The notes below the pieces were generated by a model. That model saw only the letters and a list, made by a program, of their open reading frames with translations. It did no database searches and was not told where the DNA came from. A DNA stretch of 37,305 nucleotides from Candidatus Aminicenantes bacterium. Lineage in GTDB: Bacteria; Acidobacteriota; Aminicenantia; Aminicenantales; UBA4085. Within the stretch, counting starts at the first letter, position 1, and each line of letters starts with the position of its first letter. The translations under genes were made by a program, and so were the position numbers. The DNA is taken from the NCBI GenBank assembly GCA_026393855.1, contig JAPKZJ010000061.1:1-37305 (forward strand). Direction: 5' to 3'. Shown here in pieces: positions 15,950 to 23,368 of the stretch.

Positions 15950-17968
15950 ATGCTCTCGACGCCCGAAAAGATCATCTTCCTTTTGGTCATCGCCGCTACC
16001 CTCGCAGCCTTCGGGGCCCCGATCCTGCGCCGGTACCGGATCGTCCGGGCCGGGCGGCCCGAGAACCGCTTCGACCGGATCGCCGGCCGGATCGGGCGGG
16101 CCCTGGGCAAGATCCTTCTCCAGCGCTGCACGCTCAAAGACGAGCGGCTCTTCACCGGCCTGATGCATGTCCTCATCTTCTATGGTGCCCTGACCTTCGA
16201 CACCATGACCGTCAACCATGCCTTGGAGGGCTTCTTCGACGGCTTCTTTCTCTTCGGCGCCTCCCGCCTCGGGCTGCTGTTCTCGTTCGCCGTCGACCTC
16301 TTCGGCATCCTGGTTCTCGTCGGCGTCGCCTATTTCATCGTCCGGCGCTTTCTCATCCGGCCGCCCGCTTATGCCACGACCCGGGGCGACTCGGCCGTCA
16401 TCTACGCTTCTTTGATCCTGGTCACATTGACCTACTTCTATTTCGAGGCCTTCACCCTGGCCGCCCAGCCTGACGCCGTCCGCTGGTCCTTTCTGGGCAT
16501 CCGGCTGGCCCGCGGCATCGCCTCGTCGGGCCTGAGTACCGCGGCGATCGCGGCCCAAGTCAAGGTCGGCTGGTGGGCCCACATTCTGACCGTCTTCGGG
16601 TTCATCGCCTATGTCCCCCATTCCAAGTACTTGCACATGTTCACGGGCCCGCTCAACCTCGTCTTCGGCAAGCCGGAGGCCGGCCGCTCGCTCGAGCCGC
16701 TGGATCTAGAGAACAGCGAGGTTTTCGGCTTGGAGAAGGCCGCCGACTGGACTTGGAAGGACAATCTGGACGCCCTGGCCTGCATGGAGTGCGGCCGCTG
16801 CCAGGACGCCTGCCCGGCCTTTGCCAGCGGCAAGCCGCTGTCGCCGAAGATGATCATCCTCAACCAGGAAAAGCACCTGCTGGCCCATGCCGCGGCCCTG
16901 CGATCCGGGAAGCGCGAGGCGCTCCCGCCGCTCGTGCCAGAGGTCCATTCGGAAGGCGAGATCTGGACCTGCACGACCTGCGGCGCCTGCATGCACGTCT
17001 GCCCGGTCGAGATCGAGCATATCCCGAAGATCGTCGGCGCGAGACGGAGCCGGGTCCTCATGGAGAGCGCCTTCCCGGCCGAGCTGAACGGATTCTTCCG
17101 CAACCTGGAGACCAACGGCAACCCCTGGGGCATCGGCTTCGCCAAGCGGGGCGATTGGGCGGCGGTCCTGGGCGTCCCGACGGCCGCCGAGCATCCCGGG
17201 GCCGAATATCTCTTCTGGGTGGGCTGCGCCGGCTCCTACGACGAGAAGGGTACGGCCATCGCCGCGTCCCTGGCCCGGCTGTTGAAAAAAGCGGGCATCG
17301 ACTTCTCGATCCTGGGCGCCGAAGAAAAGTGCTGCGGCGATTCGGCTCGTCGGCTGGGCCAGGAATATCTGTTCCAAACGCTGGCCCAGGAGAATTTGGC
17401 CGTCCTGGCCGCCCGCGGAGTCCGCAAGATCATCACCGCCTGCCCGCACGGCTATAACGCTTTGAAAAATGAATACCCCAAGCTGATCGACCGGATGTCC
17501 GACCTGTCGGCCGAGGCCAAGGAGCGGCTGCGGGGACTGACCGTCGTCCATCATGCCGATTTCCTACGACGGCTGGTGGAGGAAGGCCGTCTCACGCCCC
17601 GGCCGGCCGCGGGGACTTCCGCCTGGACTTACCACGATCCCTGCTACCTGGGCCGGCACAACGGGGTTATCGAGGAGCCCCGGGCCCTTCTCGGCCGGCT
17701 GGCCGGGGGAACGCTCCGCGAGCTGGAAAATAACAAAGAACATAGCTTTTGCTGCGGCGCCGGGGGAGGGCTGATGTGGACCGAGGAGACTCTCGGCCGC
17801 CGGATCAGCCACTTGCGGGCCGATGAGATCGCCCGATCCGGCGCCGGGACGGTCGCCACGGCCTGTCCGTTCTGCCAAACCATGCTGGGAGACGCCCTGA
17901 AGGAGCAGAACCGCGAAGGGATCGAGGTCAAGGACATCGCCCAGCTTCTGGACGAAGCGACGAGCTAG
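15950..17968 (+). CDS. Membrane iron-sulfur oxidoreductase, EtfD/HdrD type
   Basis: 672 residues. The N-terminal part (to about 240) has several transmembrane helices, resembling NarI-type cytochrome b subunits, with histidines at 73, 90, 211, 224 and 229 that could bind haem. Two [4Fe-4S] ferredoxin motifs follow: C278, C281, C284, C288 and C341, C344, C347, C351. Two CCG domains are then present (CCG at 461-463 and 601-603), the type that binds the non-cubane cluster of heterodisulfide reductase HdrB/D. This architecture matches EtfD (mycobacterial Rv0338c-like), which passes electrons from electron-transfer flavoprotein to menaquinone. No etfAB genes are in the window, so the electron donor is inferred. 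AAGGAGG precedes the ATG, 15 bases after the barrel gene, implying co-transcription. Confidence 0.88.
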   Translation: MLSTPEKIIFLLVIAATLAAFGAPILRRYRIVRAGRPENRFDRIAGRIGRALGKILLQRCTLKDERLFTGLMHVLIFYGALTFDTMTVNHALEGFFDGFFLFGASRLGLLFSFAVDLFGILVLVGVAYFIVRRFLIRPPAYATTRGDSAVIYASLILVTLTYFYFEAFTLAAQPDAVRWSFLGIRLARGIASSGLSTAAIAAQVKVGWWAHILTVFGFIAYVPHSKYLHMFTGPLNLVFGKPEAGRSLEPLDLENSEVFGLEKAADWTWKDNLDALACMECGRCQDACPAFASGKPLSPKMIILNQEKHLLAHAAALRSGKREALPPLVPEVHSEGEIWTCTTCGACMHVCPVEIEHIPKIVGARRSRVLMESAFPAELNGFFRNLETNGNPWGIGFAKRGDWAAVLGVPTAAEHPGAEYLFWVGCAGSYDEKGTAIAASLARLLKKAGIDFSILGAEEKCCGDSARRLGQEYLFQTLAQENLAVLAARGVRKIITACPHGYNALKNEYPKLIDRMSDLSAEAKERLRGLTVVHHADFLRRLVEEGRLTPRPAAGTSAWTYHDPCYLGRHNGVIEEPRALLGRLAGGTLRELENNKEHSFCCGAGGGLMWTEETLGRRISHLRADEIARSGAGTVATACPFCQTMLGDALKEQNREGIEVKDIAQLLDEATS

Positions 17969-18000
17969 GAAAACAGGCGTTTCGCTAGTCCCCCCTCGCC

Positions 18001-19041
18001 TTAGCGATGGGCTAGGATTTCGCGGAACGCGGCGATAGCCCGATCCACGTCCCCGTCGTCGACGTCCTTGTGGGTGACCATCCGGATGCCGGCGCCGCCC
18101 GGCGCCGCCAAGGCCCAGATGCCCCGCCGCTCCAAATCCCCGAGCAGGCCCGGAACGTTCAGCCGGGGATGCTCGAACCCGAAGATGATGATGTTGGTCT
18201 CCACTTCGGCCGGATCGATGGCGATGCCCGGCAAAAACGCGATGGCCTCGGCCAGCCGGCGGGCCCGGACATGGTCTTCGGCCAGACGCCCGACCATCTC
18301 GGTCATGGCCAGCAATCCGGCCGCGGCGATCACCCCCACCTGCCGCATCCCGCCGCCCAACACCTTGCGCAACCGGCGGCCGTAATCAATAAAATCCCGA
18401 GGCCCGACCAGCATCGATCCGATCGGAGCCGAAAGTCCCTTGGATAGGCAGAACATGACCGAATCGGCCTGCCGGGCATAGTCGAGGACGGGGACGCCGG
18501 AGGCGGCGCTGGCGTTGAAGATCCGGGCCCCGTCGATGTGCAGCTTCAGGCCGTGCCGGTCGGCAACCGCCCGCAGGCCCTTCAAGTTGTCCAGCGGCAG
18601 AACCGCGCCGCCCCAGTTGTTGTGGGTGTTTTCGGCGCAGATCAGGCTCGTCTGCGGCGTGTGGACGTTGGGCTTCCGGACCGCTCGTTCCACCTCGGCC
18701 GGATCCATGGCGCCGCGCCGGGAGGGGAGCGGGCGCGGCGTCACCCGGGAGATGAATGTCATCTGGGTCGACTCGAGGTTGTAGATATGGGACTTGGCCT
18801 CGACGATGACTTCCTGCAGTTCCTGCGTCCAGGCCTTAACCGCGATGGCGTTGCCCATCGTGCCCGACGGGCAGAACAGGCCGGCCTCTTTACCCATGGT
18901 CTCGGCCGCCAGGGCCTCCAGGCGCCGGACCGTCGGATCGACGCCGATGACGTCGTCGCCGACCTCGGCCTCGGCCATGGCCCGGCGCATGGCCGGAGTG
19001 GGCTTGGTCACGGTGTCGCTGCGGAAGTCGGAAATCGTCAT
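18001..19041 (-). CDS. ltaE: Low-specificity L-threonine aldolase
   Basis: PLP enzyme that cleaves L-threonine or L-allo-threonine to glycine and acetaldehyde. It is 346 residues, full length. FRSDTVTKPTPAMR (6-19) is the family's N-terminal signature. H85 (SHIY) stacks on the cofactor, D170/R173 (HIDGAR) contact PLP, and K201 (CLSKGLSAPIGS) is the Schiff-base lysine. GAGGAGAG lies upstream of the start. It converges on the EtfD-type gene, with 32 bases between the stops and no clear terminator there. Confidence 0.94.
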   Translation of the reverse strand: MTISDFRSDTVTKPTPAMRRAMAEAEVGDDVIGVDPTVRRLEALAAETMGKEAGLFCPSGTMGNAIAVKAWTQELQEVIVEAKSHIYNLESTQMTFISRVTPRPLPSRRGAMDPAEVERAVRKPNVHTPQTSLICAENTHNNWGGAVLPLDNLKGLRAVADRHGLKLHIDGARIFNASAASGVPVLDYARQADSVMFCLSKGLSAPIGSMLVGPRDFIDYGRRLRKVLGGGMRQVGVIAAAGLLAMTEMVGRLAEDHVRARRLAEAIAFLPGIAIDPAEVETNIIIFGFEHPRLNVPGLLGDLERRGIWALAAPGGAGIRMVTHKDVDDGDVDRAIAAFREILAHR

Positions 19042-19070
19042 GGCGTCTCTCCTCGGGGGAATCGGGCGAT

Positions 19071-19099
19071 ATTATACTCCCCGGATTCCCCCCCTCCAA
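19071..19099 (-). promoter_or_regulatory. Probable promoter of the threonine aldolase gene
   Basis: On the minus strand TTGGAG (19094-19099) and TATAAT (19071-19076) are 17 bases apart, about 30 bases before the ATG. The -35 box lies within a dispersed intergenic repeat (19087-19140), so the repeat may have supplied part of this promoter. Confidence 0.6.
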
Positions 19100-19140
19100 G
19101 GTAGCCTTCATCGCTTGCCTTCCATCGTATCATCCGAATA
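19087..19140 (+). repeat. Dispersed intergenic repeat, copy D
   Basis: Matches the start of the 12.5-kb tandem unit: a C-rich run, CTCCAAGG, AGCCTTCATCGCTTGCCTT and CATCGTATCATC. It is one of two copies between the divergent aldolase and PASTA genes. Confidence 0.6.
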
Positions 19141-19186
19141 CAAAATCGTTAGACCGCGCGTTATCGCCTGGCTTTCCGTCCGGAGC

Positions 19187-19245
19187 TCCCCCTCCAAGGA
19201 GCCTTTGCCGTTTGCCTTCCATCGTATCGTTTATAATCCAAACAA
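19187..19245 (+). repeat. Dispersed intergenic repeat, copy E
   Basis: CTCCCCCTCCAAGGAGCC, then TTTGCCGTTTGCCTTCCATC and GTATCGTTTATAATCC. It has the same layout and orientation as copy D, 100 bases away, and as the copies near 12.5-12.9 kb. This copy contains a TATAAT (19232-19237), but the matching -35 spacing is poor. Confidence 0.65.
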
Positions 19246-19307
19246 GATGGTTGATATTCGCACCGGAGCAATCGTTTCATTTGGGCTTTTCTGCAACCCC
19301 GGCCCGA

Positions 19308-19336
19308 TTGCCAGCGTTAGGGTAATATGGTATAGA
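19308..19336 (+). promoter_or_regulatory. Probable promoter of the PASTA-rpe operon
   Basis: TTGCCA (19308-19313) and TATAGA (19331-19336) are 17 bases apart, about 28 bases before the ATG at 19365. Confidence 0.6.
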
Positions 19337-19364
19337 TGAATCGTTCGACCGGAACGACTCGCCG

Positions 19365-20081
19365 ATGACGAAAAAGACACCGAACGACTACCTTCTCAGC
19401 ATCCTGATCTATCTTGTCCTTTTCTTCGCCGCGGCGGTCGGCACCTCGCGCCTCTTGCTGCAAGGGGAACTAGTCACCGTGCCCAACCTCGTCGGCCGCA
19501 CTCTCAATGAAGCCCGGACGGAATCCGCCCGCCGCAAGACCTCCCTGACGGTTCAGGGCTACCAGTTCGACGGCCGCTATGAGCGGGGCCGCGTGGTCGC
19601 CCAGGACCCGCCGCCCCAATCCCGGATCAAATCGCACCGGACGGTCAAGGTCACCCTCAGCGAGGGCAGTGAAAAAGTCGCCGTCCCCAAGCTCGAAGGC
19701 CGGAGCCTGGAGTGGGCCGCCCAATCTTTGAAGAACGCCAAGCTTCTGCGCGGCCGCGTTTCGCAGATCCATTCGGCCCAATACGCCGCCGGGCGCATCA
19801 TCGCCCAGTATCCGCCCCCGGAAGCCACGGTGGGCCGCAGCTCGGCCGTGAACTTCCTGGTCAGCCAGGGCGCCTGGGAGGACCGTTTCATCATGCCCGA
19901 TCTGATCGAGAAGGACGCCAACTTCGTCCTTCGCCAGCTGCGGGCGTTGGACTTCAAAGTGGCCGAGATCCACCCTTCGTTCTACCCGGGGCTCGAGCCC
20001 GGCATCATCATCAAGCAATTCCCCGTCCACGGCTACAAGGTCCAGAAACGCAACCAGGTCGCCCTTGAGGTCAGCAAGTAA
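19365..20081 (+). CDS. Membrane-anchored protein with three PASTA domains
   Basis: 238 residues. One transmembrane helix (about 9-30) is followed by three PASTA repeats on the outside: about 36-101 (VTVPNLVGRTLNEA), 104-170 (VAVPKLEGRSLEWA) and 173-237 (FIMPDLIEKDANFV). Each repeat ends in the usual strand before the next. PASTA domains bind muropeptides or other peptidoglycan parts in PknB-type kinases and class A/B penicillin-binding proteins. Here there is no kinase or transpeptidase domain and none next door, so the role is unknown, perhaps envelope sensing or scaffolding. The start ATG has only a weak ribosome binding site. The gene abuts rpe. Confidence 0.88.
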   Translation: MTKKTPNDYLLSILIYLVLFFAAAVGTSRLLLQGELVTVPNLVGRTLNEARTESARRKTSLTVQGYQFDGRYERGRVVAQDPPPQSRIKSHRTVKVTLSEGSEKVAVPKLEGRSLEWAAQSLKNAKLLRGRVSQIHSAQYAAGRIIAQYPPPEATVGRSSAVNFLVSQGAWEDRFIMPDLIEKDANFVLRQLRALDFKVAEIHPSFYPGLEPGIIIKQFPVHGYKVQKRNQVALEVSK

Positions 20082-20082
20082 G

Positions 20083-20751
20083 ATGGCCCTCCTCGCCCCC
20101 TCCCTGCTGTCGGCGGACTTCACCCGCCTGGCCGAGGCCGCGGCCGCGGCCGAAGCCGGAGGCGCGGATCTGCTCCATGTCGACATCATGGACGGGCATT
20201 TCGTCCCCGGCCTGACCTTCGGGCCCGGCCTAGTCGCCCGCCTCAAGAAGGCGACCCGGCTGCCGCTGGACGTCCATCTCATGGTCGATACGCCGCGTGA
20301 GGTCGTGCCGTGGTTCCTTGACGCGGGGGCCGATTGGATCTCGATCCACGTCGAGGCGACCCCCCACCTCCATCGCGACATCGACGCCATCCTGACCGCG
20401 GGCCGCAAAGCCGGCGCCGCGCTCAATCCCGCGACACCGCTGGCCGCTCTGCAGGACATCCTGCCCGACCTCGACTTCGTTCTGATCATGTGCGTCAATC
20501 CGGGCCGGGGCAGCCAGCGATTCATCCCGGGCTCGCGCCAACGGATCCGCGATTTGCGGCGGACGCTGCGGGAAGCCAGCCTCCCGGCCCTGGTCGAGAT
20601 CGACGGCGGGGTCAACGACGACAACGTGGCCGGGCTGGTCCGCGACGGCGCCCAGATCATCGTCGCCGGCAACGCCGTGTTCAACGACCCCGACCCGGCG
20701 CGGGCGGCCGCAAGGTTGAAAAACCTGGCCGCCCGGGCGGAGAGCGCATGA
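20083..20751 (+). CDS. rpe: Ribulose-phosphate 3-epimerase
   Basis: Interconverts ribulose 5-phosphate and xylulose 5-phosphate in the pentose phosphate pathway. It is 222 residues, a TIM barrel of normal length. APSLLSADF (near 5-13) and HVDIMDGHFVP hold the metal-binding and catalytic Asp/His, DVHLMVD carries the second histidine, and EIDGGVN the second catalytic aspartate. The ATG at 20083 begins one base after the PASTA stop; an in-frame TTG 18 bases earlier would overlap that gene and is less likely. Confidence 0.95.
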   Translation: MALLAPSLLSADFTRLAEAAAAAEAGGADLLHVDIMDGHFVPGLTFGPGLVARLKKATRLPLDVHLMVDTPREVVPWFLDAGADWISIHVEATPHLHRDIDAILTAGRKAGAALNPATPLAALQDILPDLDFVLIMCVNPGRGSQRFIPGSRQRIRDLRRTLREASLPALVEIDGGVNDDNVAGLVRDGAQIIVAGNAVFNDPDPARAAARLKNLAARAESA

Positions 20752-21731
20752 ACATCGTCGTCACGGGGGCGGCCGGATTCATCGGATCGCGTCTCTCGCT
20801 GCGACTGCTCGAAAACGGCTGCCGGGTCACCGGCATCGACTGCTTGACCGATTTCTACGCCGAACGGATCAAGCGCCGGAACCTCGCGCCGCTCCTCGGC
20901 CACAAGAAATTCCGTTGGCTGAACGCCGACCTCAACGAGCTGCCCCTGCGCCCTCTCCTGCGCGGCGCCGACGCCGTCTACCACCTGGCCGCCCAGGCCG
21001 GAGTGCGGGATTCCTGGGGCGAACAGTTCGATGTCTACATCCGCCAGAACATCCGGGCCACCCAGCGGTTGCTCGAGGCGGCTAAAGGCCTGCCTCTGCG
21101 CCGCTTCGTCTACGCCTCCTCATCCTCCGTCTATGGCCTGACGCCCGACATGCCTTTCAAAGAGACGAGCCCCCTGCATCCGCTCTCGCCCTACGGCGTC
21201 AGCAAGCTGGCGGCCGAGAACCTGGCCTTCCTCTACTTCCAAAACTACGGCGTGCCCGCGGTTTCGCTGCGGTTCTTTACCGTCTACGGCCCCGGCCAGC
21301 GCCCCGACATGGCCTTCCACAAGTTTCTCAAAGCCATCCACGCAGGCGCGGCGATCACGGTCTACGGCGACGGCAAGCAGACCCGCGATTTCACCTACAT
21401 CGACGATATCGTCTCGGCCAACCTGGCGGCCCTGGAGCGCGGCCGACCCGGCCAGGTTTACAACGTCGGCGGCGGCCATCGCGAACGTTTGGACCGGATT
21501 TTCAAGGTGTTGGCTTCAGTCTGCGGGCGCCCTCCCCGCTTGCGCCGCGTGGCTCCCCAAAAAGGCGATGTCCTGCACACCTTCGCCGACATTTCAAAGG
21601 CCGAGCGGGAGCTCGGCTTCGCGCCCCGGACCGGGCTGGCCGACGGGCTGGCCGCAGAATGGGATTACATCCAACAACTCTACCCCCTCCCGGCCTCCGG
21701 CCAAGAAGCGGTCAAAGGAACGATTTCATGA
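20748..21731 (+). CDS. NAD-dependent sugar epimerase/dehydratase (extended SDR)
   Basis: 327 residues from the ATG at 20748, which overlaps the rpe stop (ATGA). TGAAGFIGSRL (6-16) is the NAD-binding loop. SSSS at 124-127, Y149 and K153 (YGVSK) form the catalytic triad. RFFTVYGPGQRPDMAFHKF strongly resembles UDP-glucuronate 4-epimerases and other UDP-sugar epimerases. The exact sugar cannot be read from the sequence. A role in making lipopolysaccharide or other envelope glycans is likely given the neighbours. Confidence 0.88.
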   Translation: MNIVVTGAAGFIGSRLSLRLLENGCRVTGIDCLTDFYAERIKRRNLAPLLGHKKFRWLNADLNELPLRPLLRGADAVYHLAAQAGVRDSWGEQFDVYIRQNIRATQRLLEAAKGLPLRRFVYASSSSVYGLTPDMPFKETSPLHPLSPYGVSKLAAENLAFLYFQNYGVPAVSLRFFTVYGPGQRPDMAFHKFLKAIHAGAAITVYGDGKQTRDFTYIDDIVSANLAALERGRPGQVYNVGGGHRERLDRIFKVLASVCGRPPRLRRVAPQKGDVLHTFADISKAERELGFAPRTGLADGLAAEWDYIQQLYPLPASGQEAVKGTIS

Positions 21732-22552
21732 ACCAAAAGATCATCACGGGACTGGCCCTCGTCTGTCTTATCGTCGCCGCGGCCGACTGCGGCAAGAAGG
21801 CCAAAGCGGTCGTCGTCCCCGGCGCCGGCCAAGCGGCCTCGGACGAAGCCCTCTACAAAGAAGGGGAACAATACCTGAAGAAGGATCCCGAGCGGGCCCG
21901 GCTTTACATGCGCCAAGTCATCGACTCGTTCCCCAAGAGCTTCTATGCCCAGCGGGCCAAGCTGGCCGTCGCCGACACCTATTTCCGGGAGAACGACGAG
22001 GGCAATCTGATCCTGGCCGCGGCCGAATACGCCGAGTTCATCCGCCTCTTCCCCTACAGCCCCTCCGCCTCCTTCGCCCAATACAGGATCGCCCTGAGCT
22101 TTTTCAACAAAGCCCTGAAACCGGGACGCGACCAGCAGAAAACCCTGCAGGCCTTGGCCGAATTCAAGAAGGTCTTGAGCATCTATCCGTTGAGCGAAGA
22201 GGCCAAGACGGCCCGCCAAGGCATCCTCAACTGCGAGGAACGCCTGGCCCAGCACGCGGTCTTGATCGCCGAGCACTATGTCCGCACCAAAGCCTACGCC
22301 GCGGCGGTCGACCGACTGATCGAGATCCTGACGAGCTACCCGTCGTTCTCGGGCATGGAACAGGTCTACTACTATCTGGGGCTCTGCTACGTCGGATGGA
22401 ACAAGGCCGATCAGGCCGTGCCTTACCTGACCAAGCTGGTGACGGACTATCCCAAGAGCAAGCTGGCCGTCAAGGGTCAGAAGCTCCTGGCCGAGGCGAA
22501 AACAGCCAAGCCGCCCGTTCCGCCTCCGGCTAAGCCCCCGGTCAAGAAATAA
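21728..22552 (+). CDS. bamD: BamD-like outer-membrane assembly TPR lipoprotein
   Basis: 274 residues. The protein is a series of tetratricopeptide repeats from about 40 to 255, with the BamD-type N-terminal sequence ALYKEGEQYLKKDPERARLYMRQVIDSFPKS interrupted normally into helices, and a proline/lysine-rich C-terminal tail. BamD is part of the machine that folds barrels such as the two in this window. The signal sequence ends in VAAADC: the lipobox has Asp before the cysteine, which is unusual, so lipidation is not certain. The ATG overlaps the epimerase stop, with AAAGGAA upstream. Generic TPR lipoproteins such as CpoB/YbgF relatives are the main alternative. Confidence 0.82.
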   Translation: MNQKIITGLALVCLIVAAADCGKKAKAVVVPGAGQAASDEALYKEGEQYLKKDPERARLYMRQVIDSFPKSFYAQRAKLAVADTYFRENDEGNLILAAAEYAEFIRLFPYSPSASFAQYRIALSFFNKALKPGRDQQKTLQALAEFKKVLSIYPLSEEAKTARQGILNCEERLAQHAVLIAEHYVRTKAYAAAVDRLIEILTSYPSFSGMEQVYYYLGLCYVGWNKADQAVPYLTKLVTDYPKSKLAVKGQKLLAEAKTAKPPVPPPAKPPVKK

Positions 22553-22561
22553 GGAGGACCC

Positions 22562-23356
22562 ATGCGCGCACATCGTCTTCTGGCGATTCCGGCCCTGCTG
22601 CTCATCGCGATCGCGGGCAGCGCATCCCCGGCCGCTCAGACCGACGCGGGGACCTCCGGCTTGCACTTGAAGCCCGCCTTCCATTTCGAACTGTTCTCGC
22701 GGACGCTGACCTGGGACGACGGCACCCGCTCTTCGCGTCTCCTCAGCCCGCAGGCCTTCGTCGGACTGGATTTCGAGATCACCCCAGGCTTCGATATCGG
22801 CCTCATCGGCGGCTACAGCCTGTCCAACTGGAACGGCCTGGTCTTCCGGAACCTGCCCTTCTCAATCGATAATCAGGCCGGCTCGATCGGCGGCCTCATC
22901 GTCGGGGCCGAGGTGCGCAAGCGGCTTTTCGTCTCCGGATTCTGGGAGATGGACGCCGAGGCCCGGTTCAGCGCCTATCTGGGGCAGGCCGCCTCTTATC
23001 CCATCACGGGCCTGGCGGTCGAGGGCCAAGCCGACCTCAAGGGGAACTGGATGCGGGTGGAAGTCGGCCCGGTGCTGATTTACCGCGGCTTCGAGCTCTT
23101 CTCGCCATTCCTCGGCGTCGCCTACGACCGGCTCTGGGGCAAGATGACCATGACCGAGACGATCGAAGACCTGGAGGGGACGGAAGAGAAGAAGGTCGCC
23201 GGCGCCGGCGCCTTCGCGGTGAGCTTCGGAACCATTTATGAACCTTCGACCGCCTTCCGGATCAAGATCGGCGCGACGCTTATCCCCTTCCAGAAAATCG
23301 GCGGCGGCCTTGGCCTTGACTACGGCGGCACGGTACGCGCCGGGTTGGCCTTCTAA
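22562..23356 (+). CDS. Outer-membrane beta-barrel protein, unknown function
   Basis: 264 residues with a signal peptide (hydrophobic 6-20, cleavage near 25). The rest alternates polar and hydrophobic residues in short strands with many glycines and aromatics (FHFELFSRTLTW, GFDIGLIGGYSLSNWNGL, YRGFELFSPFLGVAYDRLWG). It ends in RAGLAF, a C-terminal phenylalanine typical of Bam substrates. Size suggests an 8 to 12-stranded barrel. I do not recognise a named family. AAGGAGG lies just before the ATG and the gene follows bamD by nine bases. Confidence 0.8.
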   Translation: MRAHRLLAIPALLLIAIAGSASPAAQTDAGTSGLHLKPAFHFELFSRTLTWDDGTRSSRLLSPQAFVGLDFEITPGFDIGLIGGYSLSNWNGLVFRNLPFSIDNQAGSIGGLIVGAEVRKRLFVSGFWEMDAEARFSAYLGQAASYPITGLAVEGQADLKGNWMRVEVGPVLIYRGFELFSPFLGVAYDRLWGKMTMTETIEDLEGTEEKKVAGAGAFAVSFGTIYEPSTAFRIKIGATLIPFQKIGGGLGLDYGGTVRAGLAF

Positions 23357-23368
23357 GGAGGATGAACC

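Larger units (their letters stand above)
19042..19364. other. Divergent intergenic region between ltaE and the PASTA gene
   Basis: 323 bases with a minus-strand promoter for the aldolase, two copies of the dispersed repeat, and a plus-strand promoter for the PASTA-rpe operon. I see no convincing gene in it. Confidence 0.7.

Noticed and set aside
18794-19339. A 181-residue plus-strand frame leading into the PASTA gene
   Set aside because: Its first half is antisense to threonine aldolase and its second half lies across the intergenic repeats and promoters.
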